The translations under genes and the position numbers were made by a program. Source: Prevotella sp. (GTDB taxonomy: Bacteria > Bacteroidota > Bacteroidia > Bacteroidales > Bacteroidaceae). Taken from it: a DNA stretch of 64,000 nucleotides. The stretch's first letter is position 1. Each line of letters opens with the position of its first letter. The stretch covers positions 1 through 64,000 of the forward strand of contig JAGAPR010000021.1 in the NCBI GenBank assembly GCA_017623155.1, given 5' to 3'. This document shows positions 17,304 through 26,983 of the stretch, in pieces. Below the pieces are notes generated by a model that made no database searches, was not told the origin of the DNA, and worked only from the letters and a program-made list of their open reading frames with translations.

Positions 17304-19376
17304 TTATAATTCCACGTTGAAAGCCGCTCCGGCCATTATCCATGTGCCCGGTTGCGGGATATTGCCGTAGTCTACGTACGACTTGTCGAAGATGTTGTTG
17401 GCTTCCAAATATAGCTTATATTTCGCGGTGTGCCATGATAACCGCGCGTCGAAGAGGGAGTAGGGGCTGTAAGACAGCACCGTTCCGTTTGCGTCGGCGT
17501 ATGTTCCCGTGCGTTCCTGAAAGCGGTAGTACACTCCGAGCCGCAGTGTCGGCATGATGTCGGCTTGTAGCGATGCCACCACTTTGTGTCGCAGATATTC
17601 GAGTGAATACTTGCTTTGTATGCCGGTGCGGTCGTCTTTCGACTGGTCGATATAGCTGTATGCCACGTCGAGCGAGTTCAGTATTTTCTGCCCGGGCATA
17701 AGTCTTGTGAAGTCGAAGCGTATCGAGGCCGACACGCCGACGGCGTTAACCTCTGCGAAGTTTACCGACTCCCAAGGCGCGTCGGGGCCGAGTTCGGTGT
17801 GGCGTATCCAGTCTATCAGGTTTGTGCAGTGGTTGTAATACATGGCGGCACTTGCCGTAATACCTTGTCCGCCGTACTTCATACCCGCCTCGAATGCCGA
17901 CATCTCTTCCGGTTTGAGATATTTGTCGGCTTTGTATCCTGCCTGTGTGTAGTACAGTTCCGTCACCGACGGCATGCGCAGCGACGTGTTCCACGAGGCG
18001 TACACTTTCCAGTCATTGCCAATCCGGTAGCTTGCGTCTATGCCCGGATATACTTTCATGTTCATGTTGTTCCACGAGTTTTTTGCCGCCACGAGTCCTG
18101 CTGAGAGCGTAAAACGTCTGAGCAGGATGTTGTGTTCCACCACGAAGCTGATGTTTGTCCTGTTGAGGCCGCCGGTATAGTCGCGGTCGGTGCCGTGGAT
18201 GTGGTGCGGCTTGTCGAGCGGTTCGCCGAGTGTGGTGCTGACAACATCCTCGTTGCGCAGTTCCGCGCCTATCGCCGTGCGTCCGAGTGTCCAGTCGAAG
18301 TAGCTGTTGATGTTCACTCCGAACACGTCGGAGCGGTGATAGTTGAACTTCACTTTCTCCGGTGCGTCGCGATACAGTTCGAAGCGGTCGGCGGTGCGGT
18401 TCCAATATATCGCCGGTTTGAAGTGAAGTCGTCCCCTGCGGTTTTCCGCCTGAATGGCGGTGAACGTCTTTGTGATGTGTTCGAACTGGTCGTCCCATTT
18501 CACGCCATAGAACGTGTTGGAGCCGAAATCCTTTGTGCTCATTCCCGCATGCCACTTCACTGTCACGTCCTCATCGGCATAGTTGCCCTGATAGAACGCC
18601 CGGCCGCCGCGGAAATCGGCGTTCAGTCCGCCCGCCTTGTTACGGCTGTACCCGTCGCTGCGGGTGTATCCGCCCGACAACTGGTTGTTCCATCTGCCTT
18701 TGGCGATGTTCGCCCTTGCCCCTGCGGCCGCATACCCGTACGAGCCTGTCTCCGCATGAGCGTCGATGCTTGTGCGTGTGGGTGTCTTGGTGATGATGTT
18801 GATAGCTCCGAGTAGTGATGAAGTGCCATACACACGGCCTGCCGGTCCTTCGAGAACTTCTATCCGTTCGATTTCGCTAATGTCTACGGGGAAATCGAAT
18901 GTGTTATGGCCTGTCTGCGGGTCGCAGATGTTGATGCCGTTGAGCAGTATCGTAATCTGCTCGTAGTTGCTGCCCCTGAGGCTTATGTCTGTCTGCGCTC
19001 CAATCGGTCCGCGCTGCCTGACATCCGCTCCCACGGCGTATTTCAGCAAGTCGTTAATACTTTGTACCGGAGCCTGCGCGATATCCTTGCGTTCCAGTAC
19101 AGTTACCATTCTCGCCGCCTGACTTCTTGTCAGCGGAGCCCTCGACCCGGTGATGCTCACCTCGTCGAGTGCCAGCTCTCTGTCGGTAGGCACGTTCACG
19201 GTGTCGGTCGTCACCGGTTCAACGCTCACTCCGTCGGCTTTCGCGTGCGACAGGGTGACAACGCTGAGCGTGCCGATGAGCACCTCGCGCCCCAAGCTGG
19301 CAAAGAGAGAGTAGCCCTTGCGCCCGAAGCGGTGGAACTTGAACACGTCTCTCTTGATTGAGTTTGTCTTGTACAT
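17304..19376 (-). CDS. BtuB-like TonB-dependent outer-membrane receptor
   Basis: The 690-residue protein has a signal sequence region (about residues 1-48), a plug domain and a 22-strand-type barrel. Plug motifs include ARMVTVLERKDIAQAPVQSI, VRQRGPIGAQTDISLRG, ILLNGINICDPQTGHNTFDF and IERIEVLEGPAGRVYGTSS; the last strand ends in a hydrophobic residue. Its size and plug resemble small nutrient receptors such as BtuB rather than SusC, since there is no N-terminal carboxypeptidase-like domain. Vitamin B12 uptake is a plausible use given the B12-dependent reductase upstream, but the ligand is not shown. I chose the start at 19376 (MYKTNSIKR); an earlier ATG would place the promoter box inside the gene. 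Confidence 0.85.
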   Translation of the reverse strand: MYKTNSIKRDVFKFHRFGRKGYSLFASLGREVLIGTLSVVTLSHAKADGVSVEPVTTDTVNVPTDRELALDEVSITGSRAPLTRSQAARMVTVLERKDIAQAPVQSINDLLKYAVGADVRQRGPIGAQTDISLRGSNYEQITILLNGINICDPQTGHNTFDFPVDISEIERIEVLEGPAGRVYGTSSLLGAINIITKTPTRTSIDAHAETGSYGYAAAGARANIAKGRWNNQLSGGYTRSDGYSRNKAGGLNADFRGGRAFYQGNYADEDVTVKWHAGMSTKDFGSNTFYGVKWDDQFEHITKTFTAIQAENRRGRLHFKPAIYWNRTADRFELYRDAPEKVKFNYHRSDVFGVNINSYFDWTLGRTAIGAELRNEDVVSTTLGEPLDKPHHIHGTDRDYTGGLNRTNISFVVEHNILLRRFTLSAGLVAAKNSWNNMNMKVYPGIDASYRIGNDWKVYASWNTSLRMPSVTELYYTQAGYKADKYLKPEEMSAFEAGMKYGGQGITASAAMYYNHCTNLIDWIRHTELGPDAPWESVNFAEVNAVGVSASIRFDFTRLMPGQKILNSLDVAYSYIDQSKDDRTGIQSKYSLEYLRHKVVASLQADIMPTLRLGVYYRFQERTGTYADANGTVLSYSPYSLFDARLSWHTAKYKLYLEANNIFDKSYVDYGNIPQPGTWIMAGAAFNVEL

Positions 19377-19427
19377 AAATGAATTAATAATGTTAATAAA
19401 AAACCGAGGCTTTCGCCTTGTGGCCAG

Positions 19428-19435
19428 CAAAGGTA
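19428..19435 (-). promoter_or_regulatory. Promoter box of the BtuB-like gene, at the outer edge of the inverted repeat
   Basis: The minus strand reads TACCTTTG (TAnnTTTG), preceded by an AATTCTTCATTCTTCGTTTA stretch that is also present in the right repeat copy. No cobalamin riboswitch elements are visible in the 50-nt leader. Confidence 0.6.
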
Positions 19436-20005
19436 AAAAAATAAACGAAGAATGAAGAATTATTTAAAAGTAAAAAGGTAAAAAGGTAAAAAGGTAAAAA
19501 CCGTGCGGCGTGTTTCTAAGCGCAGCCTTTTTTACCTTTTTACCTTTTTACCTTTAAAACATCTTTGTGTTTAAAAATGTAAAAACCGGAAGACAATTGT
19601 TAAACGTAAAAAGTTCGACTTGAAGTCACCGTTTAGAAAAAGCCGAGAATTTAAATTGACATTTCTGTATCATTATTTCGGGGTTGAGCTGCAATTATTC
19701 GGGGTTGGACATGATTTTCGGGTGTTTTTGCTCTGCAATAAGGCCGTAATTGCATTGCATTTACGGCCTTATTGCGTTCCAATTACGGCCTAATTGGAAT
19801 GCAATTACGGCCTAATTGGAAAACGAGAGGGGTTGTAGGAGGCGTAGGGGAGGTAGATTTTGTAAGTAAGAGTCTGACAGACAATATTTTGCGTAAAATG
19901 CTCTGAAAATGCGTTTTTTTCGCCGAGGAAATTATTTTTTGAAAAGAACGCAATTATGAGGCCTTATTTTGTAAACATAATATCAGAGATGTTAACGGTG
20001 TTAAT
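19428..20005 (+). repeat. Large inverted repeat, left copy (about 0.58 kb)
   Basis: This non-coding stretch recurs in reverse complement at 29838-30458, near-identical by eye over its whole length. Order from the left: promoter-proximal AT-rich part; a hairpin with arms of repeated GGTAAAAA (19466-19500 and 19528-19556) around a GC-rich loop; a part with TCGGGGTTG motifs; a dense set of short palindromes containing TTACGGCC and CCTAATTGG (about 19736-19820); and an AT-rich end reading AGGCCTTATTTTGTAAA. No transposase gene or open frame belongs to it. It fills the gap between the two flanking genes. Confidence 0.85.
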
Positions 20006-20122
20006 GTTTATTAAGGATTTAGTGCATCAAAATAAGCTTCTTGCAATGTGCATCATTTGTATTTTGACACAGTCTCATCCTTTTAATTCTTCATTTTTAA
20101 TTCTTCATTCTTTATTTTTTAG

Positions 20123-20130
20123 TAATTTTG
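20123..20130 (+). promoter_or_regulatory. -7 promoter box of the BASS-type transporter gene
   Basis: TAATTTTG fits TAnnTTTG and ends 8 nt before the ATG. It is preceded by AATTCTTCATTCTTTATTTT, similar to the sequence before the promoters at both repeat ends. Confidence 0.6.
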
Positions 20131-20138
20131 CAGCCGTT

Positions 20139-21098
20139 ATGAGTATACTGTCTTTTGTCAAGAAGTGGACTCTGCCCGTTGCGATATGCATCGGCACTGT
20201 TTTTTACCTGCTTTTTTCAAGCGTTGAGATACTTCAGCCCGTGGGAGATGCCATCGGACCGATATTGGCCGACTCGCTCCCTTACGGCATGTTTCTAATC
20301 CTTTATGTCACATTCTGCAAGATAAAGGTCAGCGAGATGAAGCCGCGGCCGTGGCATTTGTGGCTTCAGGTGTCGCGCGTGGTCATCGCCCTGTTGCTTG
20401 TGTGGGCAATAGTCTCTGTCGGCAGCGCGAGTGTCAAGCTCGTTCTCGAGGGAGCTTTCGTGTGCGTGGTGTGTCCCACGGCCGCCGCTGCCGCCGTGGT
20501 GACAGAAAAGCTCGGTGGCAGTATCGCCTCGCTCACCGTGTTCACGATAATCGACAATCTCGTCACCTCGCTGATAATTCCGCTCCTCTTCCCGCTTGTG
20601 GAGAAAGAGGCGCACATACCTTTTCTCGCCACGTCGCTGCTCGTGCTGCGCAATGTGGCCTCGGTGCTTGTGGCGCCGCTCGTGCTCGCGCTACTCACCC
20701 GCAAACTGGCTCCGCGGCTTAACGAGAGAATTTGCCGCACGCGCAATTTCGGCTTCTACATGTGGTGCTTCAATCTGGCGGTAGTCACCGGACTGACGGT
20801 GCACAATATCATATACTCATCCGTCACAGGCATCGTGCTTGCCGCGCTTCTCGGCCTGCCGCTCGTGGTGGCTGTTGTGCTGTTCTCGCTCGGCAAATCG
20901 TTGGGCCGACCTTACGGCGAAAACATCAGTGGCGGGCAGGCACTCGGCCAGAAGAACACCGTGGTGGCGATATGGCTCACGGTGACGTTTCTAAACCCTC
21001 TCGCCGCAGTGGGGCCCGGGGCATACGTGATATGGCAGAACATGATAAACTCATGGCAACTGTGGTACAAGGAAAAGTACGGAACGGTGAAGTGGTGA
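20139..21098 (+). CDS. Bile acid:sodium symporter (BASS)-like membrane transporter
   Basis: The 319-residue protein is a chain of about nine or ten hydrophobic helices. It begins MSILSFVKKWTLPVAICIG and contains CPTAAAAAVVTEKLGGS near residue 112 and GQKNTVVAIWLTVTFLNPLA near 270. Both regions resemble the two conserved crossing segments of the BASS/SBF family, which move organic anions with sodium. The substrate is unknown; bile acids are only the family name. An open frame continues upstream to 19956, but that part lies in the repeat and in the promoter, so I start at 20139. It is the first gene inside the repeat-bounded segment. Confidence 0.65.
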   Translation: MSILSFVKKWTLPVAICIGTVFYLLFSSVEILQPVGDAIGPILADSLPYGMFLILYVTFCKIKVSEMKPRPWHLWLQVSRVVIALLLVWAIVSVGSASVKLVLEGAFVCVVCPTAAAAAVVTEKLGGSIASLTVFTIIDNLVTSLIIPLLFPLVEKEAHIPFLATSLLVLRNVASVLVAPLVLALLTRKLAPRLNERICRTRNFGFYMWCFNLAVVTGLTVHNIIYSSVTGIVLAALLGLPLVVAVVLFSLGKSLGRPYGENISGGQALGQKNTVVAIWLTVTFLNPLAAVGPGAYVIWQNMINSWQLWYKEKYGTVKW

Positions 21099-21190
21099 GC
21101 GCGTTTAACCCTTGTAGTAGGAACGGGTATGAATAATGTAGCCCAAATGTTAAAAAGCGGCAAAAAGTCCACGATTATATTTTTTTATCG

Positions 21191-21198
21191 TAAATTCG
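21191..21198 (+). promoter_or_regulatory. Possible variant -7 box before the PL11 gene
   Basis: GTAAATTCGCA surrounds TAAATTCG, one base off TAnnTTTG. The same eleven bases occur before the GH2 gene. Confidence 0.4.
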
Positions 21199-21230
21199 CA
21201 TGTGAAACTATAATTATTACTTATTGGTAT

Positions 21231-23822
21231 ATGAAGAAATTTAGAAGATTGTGGTTCGCGTTGCTGGCAGCATTGCCCGCAGGAGCGAATGCCCAAAACA
21301 CACCGGTGAGCCAGATGGAGAAACTATCCCGAGGCGTGGTTGTCGTGCCCTCGGCCAACGGCAACGGACGTTTTATCAGTTGGCGAATGCTCGGAACGGA
21401 TAACGATTCAACTTATTTTGAGGTGCTTTGCGACGGATTCAGACTGAAAGGAAATATCAAGGATGTAACGTCTGTGACCGACCCGACGGGATATGCGAAC
21501 AGCAAATATCAGGTGGTAGCATGTCAGCAGGGCGGAGTGAGAGACACCACGGATGCCGTAACGTCGTGGAAAGACATATATTACTCTCTGCCTCTCGACA
21601 AACCGGCCGACCTGACGATGCCCGACGGCACCACATGCTCATACACTCCGAACGACTGCAGCGTGGGAGATGTCGACGGCGACGGCAACTACGAGATAAT
21701 ATTGAAGTGGGACCCGTCGAATGCCAAGGACAATTCGCATAGTGGATATACCGGAAACGTATATATCGACTGTTACAAACTCGACGGCACGAAGATGTGG
21801 CGGGTAGACCTCGGCAAGAACATACGCGCCGGAGCACACTACACACAGTTCCTTGTATACGACTTTGACGGCAACGGCAAGGCAGAACTGATATGCAAGA
21901 CGGCTCCCGGAAGCATCGACGGAACGGGAAAATACGTAAATCAGGCAGCCACGGAAGACGAAATTAAGAATGCCGACAACACCAAAGACCATCGCACGTC
22001 GGCCGGCCGTATCAACAGCGGACAGGAATATCTCACCGTGTTCAACGGCGAGACGGGCGCGGCCGTGCACACAATATACTACAACCCCAACCGCAACGGA
22101 ACATACGGCGGCGACAAGGCCGGCACGTTTAACTGGGACGACCGCTCGGGAAAAACCGACAACGGCTCGTATGGAAACCGCGGCGAGCGATATCTTGCCA
22201 CCGTGGCCTATCTCGACGGAGCGGACATGAACCCGAGCGCGGTGATGTGTCGCGGATATTACACGTATGCGTTCCTCTGGGCTGTCGACTTCGACGGCGA
22301 GCGGTTGAGTCAGAAGTGGCTGCATTACTCCAAATCGCAGACGGCAGTAGAGCTTACCGATGTCGATGGAATAAAGCATAATTTCAATTACAATACGAAC
22401 ACGAGAGGCGGCTTGGGCAGCAAGACCGCATACGGAAACGGCAATCATAACATCTCGTGCGCAGATGTCGATGGCGACGGATGCGACGAAATAGTGTGGG
22501 GCTCCTGTGCCATCGACAACAATGGAGAACTGCTTTATGCCACGGGATACGGTCATGGCGACGCCATACATCTGAGCGACCTGATACCCGACCGCCCCGG
22601 TCTCGAGGTGTTCGAGGTGCATGAGTCGAAAGACGAATATCACGGTTGGGATATTCACGATGCCGCAACGGGTGAGATAATCCGCAACGGAATAATTGCC
22701 AATGCCGACAACGGCCGCGGAATGGCTGCCGACCTCGATGCCGAATATCGCGGCTTTGAGTTCAGCTCGGCATCAGACAGGGCTGTACGCAACGCCGCCA
22801 CCGGAAATGAAATCAGCAGCAACGGCATTTCATTGAATTTCCGCGCTTATTGGGACGGCGACCTTCAAGACGAACTTCTCGACGGAAACAAGATGGATAA
22901 GTGGAACGGCAACGGTACAAGCCGCGTATATCCGAAGTCGGGCAAGAACTTCTACGACATAGCCAACTCTTCAACATGCAACAGTACGAAAGCCACTCCT
23001 AATCTCCTTGCCGACATTCTCGGCGACTGGCGCGAGGAAATCGTGTTGTGGGACGGAAGCGATGCCGCGCATCTTAATATCTTTACGACCAACGTTGAGA
23101 CGAAATACCGTGTGCCGACGCTCATGCACGACCATACTTACCGCATGGCTGTCACATGGCAGAACTCGGCGTACAACCAGCCGCCTCATCTCGGTTACTA
23201 CCTTCCTGACATTTTCCTCACGCAATATACACTTACCGGCGAAGGCGGATATGAGCAGAATGTGGCTCTCGGCGACAGCATGAAGACTGTTGTCATCAAC
23301 TATAAGAACTGTGCCACACCGAGCCTTTATTACTCAACGACACCCGACGGCACGGAAATCTCGGGCAAGGTGATGGACGGATTTAAGTTCACACGCACCA
23401 CGAAGCAGCAGAAACTGACGCTCGAAGGCAAGCCGTCCGAAATCGGAACATACGAGTTTGTTATCAGAAGCGGTGCCAATGTGGTTGACAAGTCGCAGCG
23501 TTACGATACTATCCGTGTGGTATGTATGGTCAATGACGGTATCGAAGGCATCATGGCCGGACAGGGAAAAGAGTGGGTTAGCGTGAAGAGCGGCGGCGCG
23601 ATGAGCGACAATATCGTGCTCGCTTTCGACTTGAAGAAACCTCAGAACGTGGAGATAGGTCTCTATTCCGTCACGGGAGCCAAGGTTTACGGCATCAGTC
23701 ACTTCGCTGGCAACAACGCGCCGGTGGAGATTTCCGGTCTCGGACGACTTACGGGAGGCATGTATGTGCTCAAAGTTAAATCGTCGGAAGGCACGTTCGC
23801 TCACAAGATTATGAAGCGATAA
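21231..23822 (+). CDS. Rhamnogalacturonan lyase (PL11) with C-terminal sorting domain
   Basis: PL11 enzymes cut the rhamnose-galacturonate backbone of rhamnogalacturonan I by beta-elimination. The 863-residue protein has a signal peptide (about residues 1-21, ending ANAQ) and the PL11 opening MEKLSRGVVVVPSANGNGRFISWRM, written here in two parts: MEKLSRGVVV and ISWRMLGTD. A propeller rich in calcium-binding loops follows (VGDVDGDGNYEI, YDFDGNGKAEL, ADVDGDGCDEI). Near 600 comes LADILGDWREEIVLWDG, also conserved. The last 70 residues (IGLYSVTGAKVYG ... GGMYVLKV ... AHKIMKR) look like a type IX secretion sorting domain, so it may be exported to the surface. A GH2 gene follows on the same strand. 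Confidence 0.9.
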   Translation: MKKFRRLWFALLAALPAGANAQNTPVSQMEKLSRGVVVVPSANGNGRFISWRMLGTDNDSTYFEVLCDGFRLKGNIKDVTSVTDPTGYANSKYQVVACQQGGVRDTTDAVTSWKDIYYSLPLDKPADLTMPDGTTCSYTPNDCSVGDVDGDGNYEIILKWDPSNAKDNSHSGYTGNVYIDCYKLDGTKMWRVDLGKNIRAGAHYTQFLVYDFDGNGKAELICKTAPGSIDGTGKYVNQAATEDEIKNADNTKDHRTSAGRINSGQEYLTVFNGETGAAVHTIYYNPNRNGTYGGDKAGTFNWDDRSGKTDNGSYGNRGERYLATVAYLDGADMNPSAVMCRGYYTYAFLWAVDFDGERLSQKWLHYSKSQTAVELTDVDGIKHNFNYNTNTRGGLGSKTAYGNGNHNISCADVDGDGCDEIVWGSCAIDNNGELLYATGYGHGDAIHLSDLIPDRPGLEVFEVHESKDEYHGWDIHDAATGEIIRNGIIANADNGRGMAADLDAEYRGFEFSSASDRAVRNAATGNEISSNGISLNFRAYWDGDLQDELLDGNKMDKWNGNGTSRVYPKSGKNFYDIANSSTCNSTKATPNLLADILGDWREEIVLWDGSDAAHLNIFTTNVETKYRVPTLMHDHTYRMAVTWQNSAYNQPPHLGYYLPDIFLTQYTLTGEGGYEQNVALGDSMKTVVINYKNCATPSLYYSTTPDGTEISGKVMDGFKFTRTTKQQKLTLEGKPSEIGTYEFVIRSGANVVDKSQRYDTIRVVCMVNDGIEGIMAGQGKEWVSVKSGGAMSDNIVLAFDLKKPQNVEIGLYSVTGAKVYGISHFAGNNAPVEISGLGRLTGGMYVLKVKSSEGTFAHKIMKR

Positions 23823-23951
23823 GGCGCTACAACGGCGGAAAACGGATTGTGGCATGCTCTCTGTGGCATGGAAACCGTTTCCCAAGCGCATTTTCGTACG
23901 ATATTCACAGTTTTCGTACAATATTCCCATATTCATTGATTTGTAATGTTG

Positions 23952-23959
23952 TAAATTCG
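23952..23959 (+). promoter_or_regulatory. Possible variant -7 box before the GH2 gene
   Basis: TAAATTCG inside GTAAATTCGCA, the same form as at 21191. It lies 13 nt before the start codon. Confidence 0.4.
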
Positions 23960-23972
23960 CAACATAAATTCA

Positions 23973-26879
23973 ATGAATATGGGAATTACTTTTAAACAAC
24001 TGCTGACTGTTACGTGCATGACCGTTGTCATGAGCGCCGCGGCGCGCGATACGTACAATTTCAATTCCGGTTGGAGAATTGACAAACAAAAGAAAACGGT
24101 AACTTTGCCACACGCTTGGAACGAGGATGAGGCGTTTAAGGTGGGCATTCACGACATGAGCGATTCCGTGATATGGTATCGCAAGACGTTCGTATTGCCA
24201 AAAAATGCCGAGGGACGCCGTGTGTTTATCGAGTTCGAGGGAGCCCGTCAGGCCGCCGAAGTATTTGTAAACGGCAAGAATGTGGGGCTGCATGAGAACG
24301 GAGTGATGGCTTTCGGCTTCGACCTTACGCCCTACGTGAAGCGCGGAAAGAACCTGATAGAGGTGCGCACGGATAACGACTGGCGCTATCATGAGCGTGC
24401 TACCGGCTCAACCATACAGTGGAACAACAACAATTTCAATTCAAACTACGGCGGCTTGCCCAAGAATGTGAAGCTGCACATCACCGATAACGTTTATCAG
24501 ACGCTGCCGCTTTACAGTAACCTGAAAACAACAGGTATCTATGTATATGCCAAAGACCATGACATTCAGGGCCGTCAGGCCACGGTTTGCGTTGAGAGTG
24601 AGGTGCGCAATGAGACCGATGCGCCTGTCACCAAGCGTCTGCAAGTGACTCTTACCGAGATGGACGGCCGCGAGATATGCGGTTTCGGCAGCGAGAGCGT
24701 CACCATTCCCGCCCGCGGCACCGTTGTGCTCAAAGCCCGGTCGCGTGCTTACGGCCTGCATTTCTGGAGCTGGGGATACGGCTATTTGTATAAGGTGAAG
24801 ACCGCATTGGCGGACGACAAGGCTTCATCTACCGACGAGGTGACCACCGTTACCGGTTTCCGTAAAACGGAATTCAAGAACGGAATGTTCTATTTGAACG
24901 ACCGTGTGATGATGGTTCACGGCTATGCGCAGCGCACAAGCAACGAATGGCCGGGCGTGGGAATGTCTGTTCCCGCATGGCTCAGCGACTATTCAAACGA
25001 CCTTATGGTGAAGAGTGGCGGCAATGTGGTGCGCTGGATGCACGTGGCTCCGTGGAAACAGGATGTGGAGTCGTGCGACCGTGTGGGCCTTATACAGGCC
25101 ATGCCGGCCGGAGATGCGGAGAAAGATGTCGACGGTCGTCGCTGGGAGCAGCGCGAGGAGGTGATGCGCGATGCCATAATATACAACCGTAACAACCCGA
25201 GCATCATTTTCTATGAGTGCGGAAACCAGAAAATCTCGGCCGAACACATGATATCAATGAAAGCAATACGCGATGAATACGACCCCGACGGAGGCCGTGC
25301 GATAGGATGCCGCGAGATGCTCGACCGCCCGGAAGCCGAATATGGGGGCGAGATGCTGTATGTAAACAAGAGCGATACCAAGCCGATGTGGATGATGGAG
25401 TACTGTCGCGACGAGGCTTTGCGCTGGTATTGGAACTCATGGAGCTATCCGTATCATAAGGAAGGCGACGGCCCTCTTTATCGCAATGCTCCCGCAGATG
25501 CCTATAATCATAATCAGGATGAGTTTGTCCGTGAACTTGTCGCACGCTGGTATGACTATTGGCTCGAGCGTCCCGGCAGCGGAACGAAGGTCAATTCTGG
25601 CGGCGTGAAAATCGTTTTCAGCGACACGCAGACTCACGGACGCTCCGCGGATAACTATCGTGTGAGCGGAGTTGTCGACCCGATGCGTGTACCCAAGGAT
25701 GCTTTCTATGCCCATCAGGTGATGTGGGACGGCTGGGTTGACGACCTGAAGCCGAGAACCCATATCGTCGGTCACTGGAATTACAAGCAGGATGAGGTCA
25801 TTCCTACCATATACGTGGTGTCTACGAGCGACAGTGTCACGCTTTCGCAGGGTGGGAAAACAATTACCGCCGACGAGCATTTATATCGTTTCCTGCATGT
25901 GTTCAAGAACGTGAAGTATACTTCCGGCAAGCTCACGGCCACCGCAATGGACCGCAACGGCCGTGTAGAATCGACCTGTTCGCTTGAAACGGCGGGCGAC
26001 CCGGCAAGCATAAAGCTCACCGCAATAGAGAACCCCACGGGCTGGAAAGCCGACGGTAACGACCTCGCTATCGTTCAGGTGGAAATCGTTGACAAGCAGG
26101 GTAGGCGCTGTCCGCTCGACAATCGCCTCGTGAAATTCTCTCTCAGCGGTCCTGCCGAGTGGCGCGGCGGCGTGGCGAAAGGCAAGGACAATCACGTGCT
26201 GTGCGATACCTTGCCCGTTGAATGCGGCGTAAACCGTGTCATGTTGCGTTCTCTTGATAAGGCGGGCAACGTCACTCTGACGGCGAAAGCCGAGGGAATG
26301 GGCGATGCCAAAATCTCTTTCACCACGAAGACCGTTGCCGTTGAGGGCGGACTTACCACCTATATGCCGTCCGACGGACTGAAAAGTGTGCTCGACCGCG
26401 GCGAAACACCGGCCTCGCCGTCGTTCCGTCAGTGGCGCCGCAGTGTGGCGATAGAGTCTGCCGTGACAGGTAGCGGCAACGATCCGCGGTTGAGTTTCGA
26501 CACGTTCGAGAACACATCATGGGAGAGTGGCAACAAGCTCGACGAGGCATGGATAACATATACTCTTGCCGAAAACACCACGATAGACGATATTTGCGTG
26601 AAGATGAAAGGCTTCCGCGCCACCACTTACCCCATTGCCGTGTATGCCGGTGAAGTGAAAGTGTGGGAGGGGTGGACTCCCAAGTCGCTCAGTTATATCC
26701 ATATCCCGCTCAAAGACGCGCCTAAATCGCGTGTATATACCATCCGCTCGCTCGGTTCGAGCACCACGAAAGATGCTTTCGGTGCCGTGCAGGAGCTTGA
26801 CAGCAAGAACAACGAGAAGAAACAACGGGGCAACAACGCCTTGAAGATTATAGAGATAGAATTTCTTAAGAACCTTTGA
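23973..26879 (+). CDS. Glycoside hydrolase family 2 enzyme with C-terminal discoidin-like domain
   Basis: The 968-residue protein has a signal peptide (about 1-24). It then has the GH2 set: sugar-binding beta domain (TLPHAWNEDEAF, IWYRKTFVLP, FEGARQAAEVFVNGKNVG), an immunoglobulin-like domain, and a TIM barrel from about 300. The barrel shows IIYNRNNPSIIFYECGNQ at 402-419, where GH2 enzymes usually have Asn-Glu with Glu as acid/base; here it reads Asn-Gln. A likely nucleophile is E476 in MWMMEYCRDE. The last 170 residues resemble an F5/8-type (discoidin) binding domain. Beta-galactosidase-like activity on pectin side chains is a guess; loss of activity is also possible. Confidence 0.82.
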   Translation: MNMGITFKQLLTVTCMTVVMSAAARDTYNFNSGWRIDKQKKTVTLPHAWNEDEAFKVGIHDMSDSVIWYRKTFVLPKNAEGRRVFIEFEGARQAAEVFVNGKNVGLHENGVMAFGFDLTPYVKRGKNLIEVRTDNDWRYHERATGSTIQWNNNNFNSNYGGLPKNVKLHITDNVYQTLPLYSNLKTTGIYVYAKDHDIQGRQATVCVESEVRNETDAPVTKRLQVTLTEMDGREICGFGSESVTIPARGTVVLKARSRAYGLHFWSWGYGYLYKVKTALADDKASSTDEVTTVTGFRKTEFKNGMFYLNDRVMMVHGYAQRTSNEWPGVGMSVPAWLSDYSNDLMVKSGGNVVRWMHVAPWKQDVESCDRVGLIQAMPAGDAEKDVDGRRWEQREEVMRDAIIYNRNNPSIIFYECGNQKISAEHMISMKAIRDEYDPDGGRAIGCREMLDRPEAEYGGEMLYVNKSDTKPMWMMEYCRDEALRWYWNSWSYPYHKEGDGPLYRNAPADAYNHNQDEFVRELVARWYDYWLERPGSGTKVNSGGVKIVFSDTQTHGRSADNYRVSGVVDPMRVPKDAFYAHQVMWDGWVDDLKPRTHIVGHWNYKQDEVIPTIYVVSTSDSVTLSQGGKTITADEHLYRFLHVFKNVKYTSGKLTATAMDRNGRVESTCSLETAGDPASIKLTAIENPTGWKADGNDLAIVQVEIVDKQGRRCPLDNRLVKFSLSGPAEWRGGVAKGKDNHVLCDTLPVECGVNRVMLRSLDKAGNVTLTAKAEGMGDAKISFTTKTVAVEGGLTTYMPSDGLKSVLDRGETPASPSFRQWRRSVAIESAVTGSGNDPRLSFDTFENTSWESGNKLDEAWITYTLAENTTIDDICVKMKGFRATTYPIAVYAGEVKVWEGWTPKSLSYIHIPLKDAPKSRVYTIRSLGSSTTKDAFGAVQELDSKNNEKKQRGNNALKIIEIEFLKNL

Positions 26880-26894
26880 TATATATTGAACAAC

Positions 26895-26943
26895 AACCAA
26901 AAAGCGCGTCGCCATGACACAGGCGACGCGCTTTTTGGTTTGT
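26895..26943. terminator. Bidirectional terminator with 19-bp stem
   Basis: The arm at 26895-26913 (AACCAAAAAGCGCGTCGCC) pairs perfectly with 26922-26940. A/T runs at both sides let it serve the GH2 gene and the DUF2442 gene. Confidence 0.88.
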
Positions 26944-26983
26944 ATTATAGATATAAAAGTTTTGTATATGACTTCCGTATTGT

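Noticed and set aside
19377..19440. Cobalamin riboswitch before the BtuB-like receptor
   Set aside because: The leader between the promoter box and the start is about 50 nt, far too short, and no B12-box sequence is seen. The same applies to nrdJ.
19956..20138. N-terminal extension of the BASS-like transporter (61 extra residues)
   Set aside because: The extension would be encoded by the large repeat and by the promoter region; its sequence is not like the family, and MSILSFVKKW is a natural start.
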